This document shows, in pieces, positions 35,274 through 43,885 of a stretch of 64,000 bases of DNA. Position 1 is the stretch's first letter, and each line of letters begins with the position of its first letter. Source of the DNA: Lachnospiraceae bacterium (GTDB lineage Bacteria; Bacillota; Clostridia; Lachnospirales; Lachnospiraceae); the NCBI GenBank assembly GCA_017453065.1, contig JAFTKW010000015.1, positions 124,001 through 188,000 of the forward strand. The letters run 5' to 3'. Below the pieces are notes generated by a model, which saw nothing but the letters and a program-made list of their open reading frames with translations, did not search any database and was not told where the DNA came from. Position numbers and translations under genes: made by a program.

Positions 35274-37250
35274 ATGGATTACAAGGAAGCCTATGAAAAA
35301 GAACATTTAAAAAATGTGGAGCTTGTGGGAACCATAGCGGATCTGGAAGCAAAGAATGCAGATTTGGTTTATCAGTTAAATCGCATTAAGAACAATCCTC
35401 TTTGGAAAATGACCAAGCCAGCCAGAAGCGCGTATCATTTTGCGGCACGTCAAAAGAGACGTCTTCAAAATTGTGGAGGAGTCAAAGACGTATTTGTCAA
35501 GCTTGGCCGTAAGGGAAGAGAACGCAAAGCCATGAAACGCTACGGTACCAATAGTTTCCCGAGCGCAGAGGAGAGACAGAGACAGGAGGAAACTACCTTT
35601 GACCGTATGGTAAAGGTAAGTATCTTGGTGCCTCTTTATAACACTCCAAAGAGTTATCTGGTAGAGATGATTGATTCTGTAGTGACACAGACTTATCAAA
35701 ATTGGGAGCTTTGCCTGGCGGATGGCTCAGATGATGCTCATAGCTTTGTGGGCGATATGTGTAAGGAATATGCTCAGAAAGATAGCCGAATTGTTTACAA
35801 GAAGTTGGAAAAAAACTGGGGTATTTCGGGAAATACAAACGAGTGTTATTTAATGGCAACAGGCGAATATATTGGTTTGTTTGATCACGATGATGTGCTT
35901 CACCCATGCGCTCTTTATGAGTATGTAAAGGCTATCAATGAGCAGGGCGCAGACTATCTGTACTGTGATGAGATTACCTTCCACAAAGATGATATCAATA
36001 AGATGCTGACGCTTCACTTTAAACCAGACTATGCAGTGGACAATTTGAGAGCTAACAACTATATCTGTCATTTCAGTGTCTTTGCAAGAGAATTATTGGA
36101 AGGTACTGAACTGTTCAGAAGTCAGTTTGACGGCAGTCAGGATCATGATATGATTTTGAGACTTACGGACAATGCCAAGAAAGTAGTACATGTGCCACAG
36201 GTGCTTTATTACTGGCGAAGTCATCCTGGCAGTGTGGCGTCTGGTATTGAAGCCAAGACCTATGCCATTGAGGCTGCAAAGGGTGCGGTGGCTGAACATC
36301 TTCGCCATCATGGCTATGAGCATTTTAAAATTGAAAGCACCAGAGCTTTTGAGACTATTTTTAGAATTCGATATCAGGTGGATGGAGAACCAAAGGTTTC
36401 TATTGTGATTGCAAACAAAGACCATTTGGAAGACCTTTCTAGATGCGTAGAATCTGTGATTCACAAATCTACCTATGAAAACTATGAGATTATTATTGTA
36501 GAAAATAATAGTGAAACACAGGAAATCTTTGATTACTATGAGAAGCTTAAGAAGGATTACCCTGACAAGATTAAGGTCGTGAAATTTGAGGGTGCCTTCA
36601 ACTATTCCAAGGTAAACAATCTTGGAGTGGCGTGGGCGGATGGCGAATATATTGTGCTGCTCAACAATGACACCGAAGTGATTACGGGAAACTGGATAGA
36701 AGAACTTTTGATGTATGCGCAGCGTAAGGATGTAGGCGTGGTTGGCGGAAAACTATATTATCCAGACCGAACCATTCAGCATGCAGGAATCGTCATTGGC
36801 CTTGGCGCACATCGCACAGCGGGTCATACCCATTACAAGCAACCGGGACAGAACCTTGGATATATGGGAAGACTGTGTTATGCGCAAAATGTATCAGCAG
36901 TGACTGGCGCATGCTTCATGGTAAAGAAAGCGGACTATGAGACAGTAGGGGGACTCACAGAAGAGTTTGAGATTTCCTTAAATGATGTAGATTTCTGCTT
37001 AAAACTTCGCGAAAAAGGTCTCTTGAATGTATTTACACCTTTTGCAGAGCTGTACCATTATGAATCTATCTCCAGAGGCTTGGATGACAAGGGAGAGAAA
37101 GCAAAACGCTACAATGCGGAGTCTGCGAGGTTCAAAGACAAGTGGAAGGATCAACTAGAAAAAGGAGATCCATACTACAATGTCAATTTCTCCTTGGATA
37201 GAAGCGATTTCTCATTAAAGAGCGATGACTTTTCCGCCCAGAGAGAATAG
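35274..37250 (+). CDS. Tandem GT2 glycosyltransferase
   Basis: The 658-residue protein starts with a short coiled-coil-like region (EAYEKEHLKNVELVGTIADLEAKNADL). It has two GT2 domains: one at about 118-360 (VSILVPLYNTP, GISGNTNECYLMATGEYIGLFDHDDV) and one at about 373-620 (VSIVIANKDHLE, VENNSET, YIVLLNNDTEV, VTGACFMVKK, LNDVDFCLKL). Tandem enzymes of this kind often add two sugars or make two linkages in rhamnan-like chains. It begins one base after the previous stop with GGAGG upstream. It ends the third transcription unit. Confidence 0.88.
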   Translation: MDYKEAYEKEHLKNVELVGTIADLEAKNADLVYQLNRIKNNPLWKMTKPARSAYHFAARQKRRLQNCGGVKDVFVKLGRKGRERKAMKRYGTNSFPSAEERQRQEETTFDRMVKVSILVPLYNTPKSYLVEMIDSVVTQTYQNWELCLADGSDDAHSFVGDMCKEYAQKDSRIVYKKLEKNWGISGNTNECYLMATGEYIGLFDHDDVLHPCALYEYVKAINEQGADYLYCDEITFHKDDINKMLTLHFKPDYAVDNLRANNYICHFSVFARELLEGTELFRSQFDGSQDHDMILRLTDNAKKVVHVPQVLYYWRSHPGSVASGIEAKTYAIEAAKGAVAEHLRHHGYEHFKIESTRAFETIFRIRYQVDGEPKVSIVIANKDHLEDLSRCVESVIHKSTYENYEIIIVENNSETQEIFDYYEKLKKDYPDKIKVVKFEGAFNYSKVNNLGVAWADGEYIVLLNNDTEVITGNWIEELLMYAQRKDVGVVGGKLYYPDRTIQHAGIVIGLGAHRTAGHTHYKQPGQNLGYMGRLCYAQNVSAVTGACFMVKKADYETVGGLTEEFEISLNDVDFCLKLREKGLLNVFTPFAELYHYESISRGLDDKGEKAKRYNAESARFKDKWKDQLEKGDPYYNVNFSLDRSDFSLKSDDFSAQRE

Positions 37251-37256
37251 AAATTC

Positions 37257-37285
37257 TTTTCAGAATAACCAAATTATAGTATAAT
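37257..37285 (+). promoter_or_regulatory. Promoter of the phosphoglucomutase unit
   Basis: TTTTCA and a perfect TATAAT are separated by 17 bases. The start codon lies 54 bases downstream. It partly overlaps the end of the tandem GT2 gene's 3' flank, with no terminator visible before it. Confidence 0.6.
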
Positions 37286-37339
37286 AAAACATAATTATGT
37301 GCCCATAGGGCGCCCCATAATGAAAGAGGAGGCTAAATT

Positions 37340-39061
37340 ATGAGCTACTTAGATAGTTACAAACAGTGGTTAGAGGATGCATATTTTGATCAAGAGACCA
37401 GAAATGAACTTCTTGCCATCAAAGATGATGAAAAGGAAATCGAAGACAGATTCTATAAAGAATTAGAGTTCGGCACAGGTGGACTTCGCGGCGTTATCGG
37501 CGCAGGTACCAACCGTATGAACCTTTATACAGTTCGAAAGGCAACACAGGGATTGGCAAACTACATTTTGAAGCAGGGTGGCAAGGAAAAGGGCGTTGCT
37601 ATCGCTTATGATTCCCGTAGAATGTCCCCTGAGTTTGCAGATGAAGCAGCACTTTGCCTTTGTGCAAATGGAATTAAGGCTTATGTGTTTGATGCGCTCA
37701 GACCTACACCAGAACTTTCCTTTGCACTCCGCAAATTGGGATGTATTTCTGGTATCGTAGTGACAGCAAGCCACAACCCACCTGAGTACAATGGTTACAA
37801 GGTATATTGGGAAGACGGCGCGCAGATTACAGCACCTAAGGACAAAGAAATCATTGCAGAAGTAAATGCAATCACAGACTACAATGATGTAAAGATTATG
37901 GCCAAAGAAGATGCTATGGCGCAGGGCCTTTACACAGTGATTGGTGCTGAAATTGACGATGCATACATGGTAGAGCTCAAGAAGCAGATTATTCACCCAG
38001 AAGTGATTAAGGCTGTTGCAAAGGATATCAAGATTGTTTATACACCACTTTGCGGTACTGGTAATGTTCCTGCACGCAGAGTACTTAGAGAACTTGGATT
38101 TGAAAATGTATTTGTAGTGCCAGAACAGGAGAATCCAGATCCTAACTTTACTACACTTGATTATCCAAACCCAGAAGATCCAAAGGCGTTTACTTATGCA
38201 CTTAGACTGGCGAAAGAAAAGGATGCAGACATCGTGCTTGCAACTGACCCTGATGCAGATAGACTTGGTATCTACGCAAAAGATGCAAAGACAGGCGAAT
38301 ATATTCCTTTCACAGGAAATATGTCTGGCATGTTGATTGCAGAGTATATTCTTAGAGAAAGATCAAAACAGGGAACTATGCCTGTAAATCCAGCGATGGT
38401 TACCACTATCGTTACAACCAACATGACATTCCCTATTACAGAGAGTTACAATGTGAAACTCATCGAAGTTCTCACAGGCTTTAAGTTCATTGGCGAGCAG
38501 ATTAAACTCTTTGAACAGAGCGGAAGCAACAATTATGTATTTGGCTTGGAAGAGAGCTATGGCTGCCTTGCTGGTACACATGCAAGAGATAAAGATGCTA
38601 TCGTGGCTGTAATGTGCCTCTGTGAAGTGGCTGCATACTGCAAGAGCCAGGGTATCACTCTGTGGGATATGATGGTTGAGATGTATGAGAAATATGGTTA
38701 CTTCAAAGAGTCTCAGTACACCATTACTTTAAAGGGCTTAGATGGCTCCAAGCAGATTGCAGAAATGATGGATAAGCTTCGCAACAATCCACCAGCAGCA
38801 TTTGGTGATTTGAAGGTGCTGAAGATGAGAGATTACCAGACAGGTATCGTAAAAGATATGGAAACAGGCGCGGAAAGTGCGACTGGACTTCCAAAGTCTA
38901 ACGTTTTATATTTTGAACTTCCAGACAACTTCTGGTGCTGCGCTCGTCCTTCCGGAACAGAGCCAAAGATTAAGTTCTACATGGGCGTTAAGGGTAATAG
39001 CCTTGAGGATGCACAGAATAAATTGGAGCAGCTTACAGAAGATTTGAAAGCTGTATTATAA
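37340..39061 (+). CDS. pgcA: Phosphoglucomutase/phosphomannomutase
   Basis: The 573-residue enzyme has all four loops of the alpha-phosphohexomutase family: TASHNPPEYNGYKVYW with the phosphoserine, the metal loop DPDADRLGI, the sugar loop GLEESYG and the phosphate loop RPSGTEPKIKFY. It interconverts glucose-6-phosphate and glucose-1-phosphate, which RmlA uses to make dTDP-glucose. AGAGGAGG precedes the ATG. It has its own promoter, so it may be expressed independently of the glycosyltransferases. The length matches Gram-positive PgcA. Confidence 0.92.
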   Translation: MSYLDSYKQWLEDAYFDQETRNELLAIKDDEKEIEDRFYKELEFGTGGLRGVIGAGTNRMNLYTVRKATQGLANYILKQGGKEKGVAIAYDSRRMSPEFADEAALCLCANGIKAYVFDALRPTPELSFALRKLGCISGIVVTASHNPPEYNGYKVYWEDGAQITAPKDKEIIAEVNAITDYNDVKIMAKEDAMAQGLYTVIGAEIDDAYMVELKKQIIHPEVIKAVAKDIKIVYTPLCGTGNVPARRVLRELGFENVFVVPEQENPDPNFTTLDYPNPEDPKAFTYALRLAKEKDADIVLATDPDADRLGIYAKDAKTGEYIPFTGNMSGMLIAEYILRERSKQGTMPVNPAMVTTIVTTNMTFPITESYNVKLIEVLTGFKFIGEQIKLFEQSGSNNYVFGLEESYGCLAGTHARDKDAIVAVMCLCEVAAYCKSQGITLWDMMVEMYEKYGYFKESQYTITLKGLDGSKQIAEMMDKLRNNPPAAFGDLKVLKMRDYQTGIVKDMETGAESATGLPKSNVLYFELPDNFWCCARPSGTEPKIKFYMGVKGNSLEDAQNKLEQLTEDLKAVL

Positions 39062-39064
39062 AAT

Positions 39065-40381
39065 ATGAGTAGAATAAATGGTGCTAATTTAAAGAAAACC
39101 TATTATTATCTTAAAAGAAATGGGCTGCGAGATACTTATCTCGCAGCCTTAGAACGTTTGCAGGAAAAACCGGTTATTCAGTCAGATAAGCCACTTGCCG
39201 AAGCAGATATTCAGATGCAGAGGGAGAAAACTTGGGAATATGAGCCTAAGTTTAGTATTTTGGTTCCAACTTTTAAGACAAAAGAAGTGTACCTGCGTGA
39301 AATGGTGGATTCTGTTTTGAATCAGACTTATTCAAATCTAGAGTTAATCATTGCAGATGCCAGTGGAGATGACAGCGTATCAAAAGTAATAAACGAATAC
39401 GAGGACTCCAGAATTGTATTTGTATCCTTGCAGAGCAACCTTGGGATTTCTGGAAATACAAATGCAGCATTGACAAAAGCCACAGGAGATTATATTGGGT
39501 TATTGGACCATGATGATGTGCTGACCTTGGATGCTTTATTTCAAGTGGCTACACTTCTGGAAACAGCCCATGAGACAGGAGAGAAACTGCATCTGATATA
39601 TTCAGACGAAGATAAATGTGACGAAAACACTCAAAATTTCTATGAAATCCACAGAAAAACAGAGTTTAATTTAGATTTAATTTTATCAAATAACTATATT
39701 TGCCACTTTTTAGTTCTGAGCAAGGAAATCATGGAGGGTATCTTTTTTCGCCCGGAATATGATGGGGCTCAGGACTATGATCTGGTATTGCAGTGCGTCC
39801 ACAAACTGATGGGACTCGGAGCAGCAGAGGATTTCATTGCCCATATTCCAAGGGTGCTCTACCACTGGAGATGTCATCAGCAGTCCACAGCAGTAAATCC
39901 TAGAAGTAAGATGTATGCCTATGAGGCTGGACAAAAAGCAGTGCAGAATTTTTTGAAGGAGCTTGCATGGCCAGGTAGGGTAGAGGCACTCAAACACTTG
40001 GGCTTTTATCGCGTGGATTATGCAGAGGAATGTTTTGCAAGACCAGATTTGGGCGCGGTTGGAATGCCACTATGGAAGAATAATAAAATAACGGGTGGAA
40101 TTTATACAAAAGAAGGAATTTGCCCTTACAAGGGACTTAAAAGAGGGTTTAGCGGATATATGCATAGGGCAAGCCTGCAACAAAATGCTTATGCAGTGGA
40201 TGTCCGTAAAATGAAAGTAAGAGAGGAACTGTTACCACTTTATGAAGAGGTGGTAGGTATAGCGTATGGAACACCTCTTTCTTTGGGAGAGGATGAGTAT
40301 ATTGAAATTAGCTTGAAACTGTGTGAAGCGATTCGTCAGAAGGGCTATAGAATTCTATGGGATCCAAGAGGTAAAGCATGA
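39065..40381 (+). CDS. Glycosyltransferase family 2 (single-domain relative of the tandem enzyme)
   Basis: The 438-residue protein has a GT2 domain at about 65-310 (FSILVPTFKTKEVYLREMVDSV, ADASGDDSV, GISGNTNAALTKATGDYIGLLDHDDV, YSDEDKCDEN). It closely follows the first domain of the enzyme at 35274-37250. The C-terminal 110 residues are a distinct extension. A strong hairpin is embedded in codons 20-28. The stop overlaps the next GT2 start (ATGA). It is likely a rhamnosyltransferase-type enzyme; the sugar is not proven. Confidence 0.85.
   Translation: MSRINGANLKKTYYYLKRNGLRDTYLAALERLQEKPVIQSDKPLAEADIQMQREKTWEYEPKFSILVPTFKTKEVYLREMVDSVLNQTYSNLELIIADASGDDSVSKVINEYEDSRIVFVSLQSNLGISGNTNAALTKATGDYIGLLDHDDVLTLDALFQVATLLETAHETGEKLHLIYSDEDKCDENTQNFYEIHRKTEFNLDLILSNNYICHFLVLSKEIMEGIFFRPEYDGAQDYDLVLQCVHKLMGLGAAEDFIAHIPRVLYHWRCHQQSTAVNPRSKMYAYEAGQKAVQNFLKELAWPGRVEALKHLGFYRVDYAEECFARPDLGAVGMPLWKNNKITGGIYTKEGICPYKGLKRGFSGYMHRASLQQNAYAVDVRKMKVREELLPLYEEVVGIAYGTPLSLGEDEYIEISLKLCEAIRQKGYRILWDPRGKA
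39123..39148 (+). other. Perfect hairpin inside the start of a GT2 gene
   Basis: GGCTGCGAGATA and TATCTCGCAGCC are perfect 12-base arms with only CT between them, so about 11 pairs around a four-base turn. It lies 62 bases after the phosphoglucomutase stop and within the coding start of the GT2 gene. The following CTTAG gives no T run, so simple termination is unlikely. RNA protection or translation control is possible. Confidence 0.55.
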
Positions 40382-41349
40382 AGATAACGGTTGTTATTCC
40401 AAATTACAACGGAATAGAGTATTTAAAAAAATGCATGCTTTCTTTGGAGCCTGAATGGCCAGAGCCAGCTTCTGTGCTGCTGGTGGACAATGGCTCTACT
40501 GATGGAAGTGTAGAGTGGTTTCGTCAGAATTATCCTCTGTGCAGATGCCTAGAACTAGGCAGTAACACTGGTTTTAGCGGAGCAGTGAATGCGGGAATCA
40601 AAGCTAGCGAAAGCGAGTATGTGATTCTTCTCAACAATGACACTGAAGTTAAAACAGGATTTATTGCTGAGCTTTTGGAGATTATGGACCGTAAAGGCAA
40701 TGAAAAGGTCTTTTCTGCCAGCAGCATGATGATTGACATGTGGAAGCCGGAGTTGATAGACGATGCGGGTGATTTGTATTGTGCTTTGGGCTGGGCTTTT
40801 TCCAGAGGCAAGGGTAAGTCTTGCGAGAAATACGAGACAGAGAAAAATATTTTTGCTGCCTGCGGCGGAGCGTCCATCTACAGAAGAAGTGTATTTGAAG
40901 AGATTGGATATTTTGATGAGCAACATTTCATGTATCTGGAGGATATAGATATCGGATATCGCGCCTTGATACATGGCTATCGCAATGTCTACCAGCCAAA
41001 GGCAAAGGTATTGCATGCAGGTAGTGCTTCTAGTGGCTCCAGATACAATGACCGCAAGACAGTATGGGCTGCTGCTAACAGTGTGTATCTCATCTGGAAA
41101 AATATGCCTCTTTTACAATGGATTTTCAACTTGCCACTGCTTTTGCTAGGTTTTATGGTTAAGTGGCTGTTTTTTGCAAAAAAGAAGATGGGCAAACTGT
41201 ATTTGCAGGGGCTGAAAGAAGGATTTGCCAAATGTAAATCAAAGGAAGGTAAAGCCCACAAAGTGCCATTTAAATGGGCAAATTTCGGAAATTATGTTTC
41301 AATTCAGATACAACTTTGGATTAATATTTTCCGTAGATTAGGGGAATAG
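40378..41349 (+). CDS. Glycosyltransferase family 2 (rhamnosyltransferase-like)
   Basis: The 323-residue enzyme has ITVVIPNYNGIEYLKKCM, LVDNGSTDGSVEW, GFSGAVNAGIKAS, ILLNNDTEV and MYLEDIDIGYRA. These blocks are those of GT2 enzymes annotated as rhamnosyltransferases. A hydrophobic segment near residues 240-262 may hold it to the membrane. It overlaps the previous gene by four bases. Donor is inferred from the rml genes nearby, not from sequence alone. Confidence 0.85.
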   Translation: MKITVVIPNYNGIEYLKKCMLSLEPEWPEPASVLLVDNGSTDGSVEWFRQNYPLCRCLELGSNTGFSGAVNAGIKASESEYVILLNNDTEVKTGFIAELLEIMDRKGNEKVFSASSMMIDMWKPELIDDAGDLYCALGWAFSRGKGKSCEKYETEKNIFAACGGASIYRRSVFEEIGYFDEQHFMYLEDIDIGYRALIHGYRNVYQPKAKVLHAGSASSGSRYNDRKTVWAAANSVYLIWKNMPLLQWIFNLPLLLLGFMVKWLFFAKKKMGKLYLQGLKEGFAKCKSKEGKAHKVPFKWANFGNYVSIQIQLWINIFRRLGE

Positions 41350-41389
41350 GCCCCAAATAATGGCTTTTTTGAAACTATAGGTGACATAT

Positions 41390-42802
41390 ATGATTAAAGA
41401 TAATCAAAAAATCTTTAACCGACTCCAGTTTGTAATCGATGTAGCAATTACTATTTTTTCTTACATTCTGGCTTGGTATGTTAAGTTTTATGTGATGAGA
41501 TGGGATATTCCAGCAGAAGGGGTAGGCGCTTTGTCTATGTCTGCATATTTTAAGATGCTGGTGTTTATTGTCCCTGTATATATGGTGCTGTATTATTACT
41601 GCGGAGTGTATCGCCCACGTAGAACCATGAAGCGCAGATACGAGATTGGCAATATTACCAAGGCCAACACCATCGGACTGGTGCTCTTTATCGTTGCTCT
41701 TTATGTTGTGAAGCAGATGCACATTTCTCGTAAGATGCTGGTGATTTTCTATGTGCTCAACGTAGTGTTCACCGTCTTCTCCAGAGTAGTAATACGATGG
41801 GCTCTTTCTCATTTTCGAAAGAGAGGCTTTAACTTAAAGCATATCCTGTTGGTGGGATATTCGAGAGCAGGGGAAGAATACATCGACCGTATCCTTGGTA
41901 ATCCACAGTGGGGCTATCATGTGTGCGGTATACTGGATGACAGCGTTCCAGCGGGTACTCTTTACAAAGGTGTAAAGGTATTGGGAAGAATCGACAACCT
42001 GCATGTGATTTTGCCGGAAAATAAGTTGGATGAGATTGCCATTACCTTGGCACTGAAGGACTATGAAAGATTGGAAGAAATCGTAGACATCTGTGAGAAA
42101 TCTGGTGTTCACACCAAGTTTATACCTGACTATAACAGTTTGATTCCAAGTAAACCATATACAGAGGACTTGGTTGGTTTGCCTGTAATCAATATACGAT
42201 ATGTACCACTTAGCAATACAGGAAATGTGTTTGTCAAAAGATGTATGGATATTTTGGGCTCTCTGTTTGGAATTATCGTCCTTTCACCAGTGATGCTGAT
42301 CTGTGCGCTTTTGGTAAAATTATCTAGCGAAGGACCTATTATTTTCAAGCAGGAGAGAGTGGGTCTGCACAACAAGACCTTTTATATGTATAAGTTTCGA
42401 AGCATGGCACAGCAGTTAGAATGTGACGAAAAGAAAGGCTGGACAGTCAAGGACGACCCAAGAGTTACCAAAGTTGGCAAAATCTTACGCAAGACAAGCC
42501 TTGACGAATTGCCACAGCTGTTTAATATATTAAAGGGTGACATGAGTCTGGTGGGCCCTAGACCAGAGAGACCGCAGTTTGTAGAGAAGTTCCGCGAGGA
42601 GATTCCAAGATACATGGTCAAGCATCAGGTTAGACCAGGACTGACGGGCTGGGCTCAGATCAATGGATATAGAGGAGACACCTCTATCAAACGAAGAGTA
42701 GAATATGATTTGTACTATATTGAAAATTGGACTTTGTGGATGGACATTAAGATTATTTTCTTAACCTTCTTCACGGGGTTCATCAACAAGAATGCGTACT
42801 AG
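41390..42802 (+). CDS. Polyprenyl-phosphate sugar phosphotransferase (initiating enzyme, WcaJ/WbaP type)
   Basis: The ATG at 41390 is preferred because AGGTG lies just before it; a GTG start nine bases upstream lacks a site. The 470-residue protein has four to five N-terminal helices (15-135), a Rossmann-like middle region (HILLVGYSRAGEEY) and the C-terminal catalytic domain with FKQERVGLHNKTFYMYKFRSM, KTSLDELPQLFNILKGDMSLVGPRPE and PGLTGWAQINGYRG. It moves a sugar phosphate from a UDP-sugar to undecaprenyl phosphate to begin the chain. A terminator follows. Confidence 0.93.
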   Translation: MIKDNQKIFNRLQFVIDVAITIFSYILAWYVKFYVMRWDIPAEGVGALSMSAYFKMLVFIVPVYMVLYYYCGVYRPRRTMKRRYEIGNITKANTIGLVLFIVALYVVKQMHISRKMLVIFYVLNVVFTVFSRVVIRWALSHFRKRGFNLKHILLVGYSRAGEEYIDRILGNPQWGYHVCGILDDSVPAGTLYKGVKVLGRIDNLHVILPENKLDEIAITLALKDYERLEEIVDICEKSGVHTKFIPDYNSLIPSKPYTEDLVGLPVINIRYVPLSNTGNVFVKRCMDILGSLFGIIVLSPVMLICALLVKLSSEGPIIFKQERVGLHNKTFYMYKFRSMAQQLECDEKKGWTVKDDPRVTKVGKILRKTSLDELPQLFNILKGDMSLVGPRPERPQFVEKFREEIPRYMVKHQVRPGLTGWAQINGYRGDTSIKRRVEYDLYYIENWTLWMDIKIIFLTFFTGFINKNAY

Positions 42803-42809
42803 TTAATGG

Positions 42810-42835
42810 AGGGGTCGGGGAGTCGGCCCCTTTTC
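42810..42835 (+). terminator. Intrinsic terminator after the initiating transferase
   Basis: AGGGGTCG and CGGCCCCT form an 8-bp stem with one G-T pair and a 6-base loop, followed by TTTT. A second small inverted repeat (TGGCC/GGCCA) lies at 42844-42859. Read-through to the next GT2 gene is possible because no clear promoter was seen after it. Confidence 0.7.
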
Positions 42836-42886
42836 CTATTTACTGGCCTTTTTAGGCCAAGATTTGATTTCCACTAGGAGGATTAG

Positions 42887-43831
42887 ATGAAAAAGGTTGA
42901 CGTGATTATTCCAACTTACAAACCAGGCACAGAGTTTGTACAGCTTTTGAACATGCTTCACAAACAGACGGTTTCTGTAAATCGAATCATCGTGATGAAT
43001 ACAGAAAAAGCATATCTAGATCCTGAAATTGAGAAGAACCTGGAAGAGTCTTTGTGCAAAAAGGTATCTTTTTTCCATGTGAGTAAGGAGGAGTTTGATC
43101 ATGGCGCCACTAGGCATGCAGGGGCAATGCAGTCGGATGCGGATTACATGCTGATGATGACTCAAGACGCCATGCCTGTAGATGATAGACTGCTGGAGCT
43201 TATGATAGCTGCGCTAGAGCGGGACAATGTGGCAGTAGCTTATGGCAGACAGCTTGCCAGACCAGACAGTGGAATCATAGAACAGACTACTAGAAGATTT
43301 AATTATCCAGAGACTTCCCACGTAAAGACCATAGAGGATTTGCCTAGACTTGGAATCAAGACTTATTTTTGCTCTAATGTATGCGCCATGTACAAAAGAG
43401 AGATTTATCTTCAGCTGGGGGGCTTTATCAAACGCACCATTTTTAATGAAGACATGATTTATGCGGCTACTGCGGCTAAGGCAGGCTATGCCATCGCCTA
43501 TGCGGCAGATGCAATGGTTTACCATTCCCATGACTATACCTGCATGCAGCAGTTCCATCGAAACTTTGATTTGGGCGTATCGCAAGGAGAGCATCCAGAA
43601 ATATTTGCAAATGTTCCTTCTGCAACAGAAGGAACCAAGATGGTAAAGAGTACCGTGAAAATATTCTTAAAGCAGAAAAAGTTTGGAACGCTGGTCTATT
43701 TCTGCTTCCAGTGTGCATATAAATATTTGGGGTATTTGCTTGGGAAGAACTTTAAACGTCTGCCCAAGTGGCTCGTGATGAAGTGTACAATGAGCCCTGC
43801 ATACTTTAAGAGAGAGAAGATGCAATGCTAG
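42887..43831 (+). CDS. Glycosyltransferase family 2 (rhamnosyltransferase-like)
   Basis: The 314-residue enzyme begins KKVDVIIPTYKPGTEF and carries EEFDHGATRHAGA and MMTQDAMP. The FDHG-x-TR motif is typical of rhamnosyltransferases in this GT2 subgroup. An acidic IFNEDMIYAA segment follows. AGGAGG precedes the ATG. It lies between the terminator and glmS, with 54 bases to the next gene. Confidence 0.84.
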   Translation: MKKVDVIIPTYKPGTEFVQLLNMLHKQTVSVNRIIVMNTEKAYLDPEIEKNLEESLCKKVSFFHVSKEEFDHGATRHAGAMQSDADYMLMMTQDAMPVDDRLLELMIAALERDNVAVAYGRQLARPDSGIIEQTTRRFNYPETSHVKTIEDLPRLGIKTYFCSNVCAMYKREIYLQLGGFIKRTIFNEDMIYAATAAKAGYAIAYAADAMVYHSHDYTCMQQFHRNFDLGVSQGEHPEIFANVPSATEGTKMVKSTVKIFLKQKKFGTLVYFCFQCAYKYLGYLLGKNFKRLPKWLVMKCTMSPAYFKREKMQC

Positions 43832-43885
43832 GTCACAAAAGAAGTGACATATTGAGGAGTTTTTTGAGGAAAGGACACTAAATTC

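Noticed and set aside
37310..37322. GCCC-ATA-GGGC hairpin in the pgcA leader as terminator
   Set aside because: The stem is only four pairs and has no T run.
41342..41375. Terminator between a GT2 gene and the initiating phosphotransferase
   Set aside because: GGGG/CCCC overlaps the stop codon and the later T run is not next to a stable stem.
43832..43885. glmS ribozyme before glmS
   Set aside because: The gap is only 54 bases and shows just a 5-bp hairpin; the ribozyme needs well over 100 bases.
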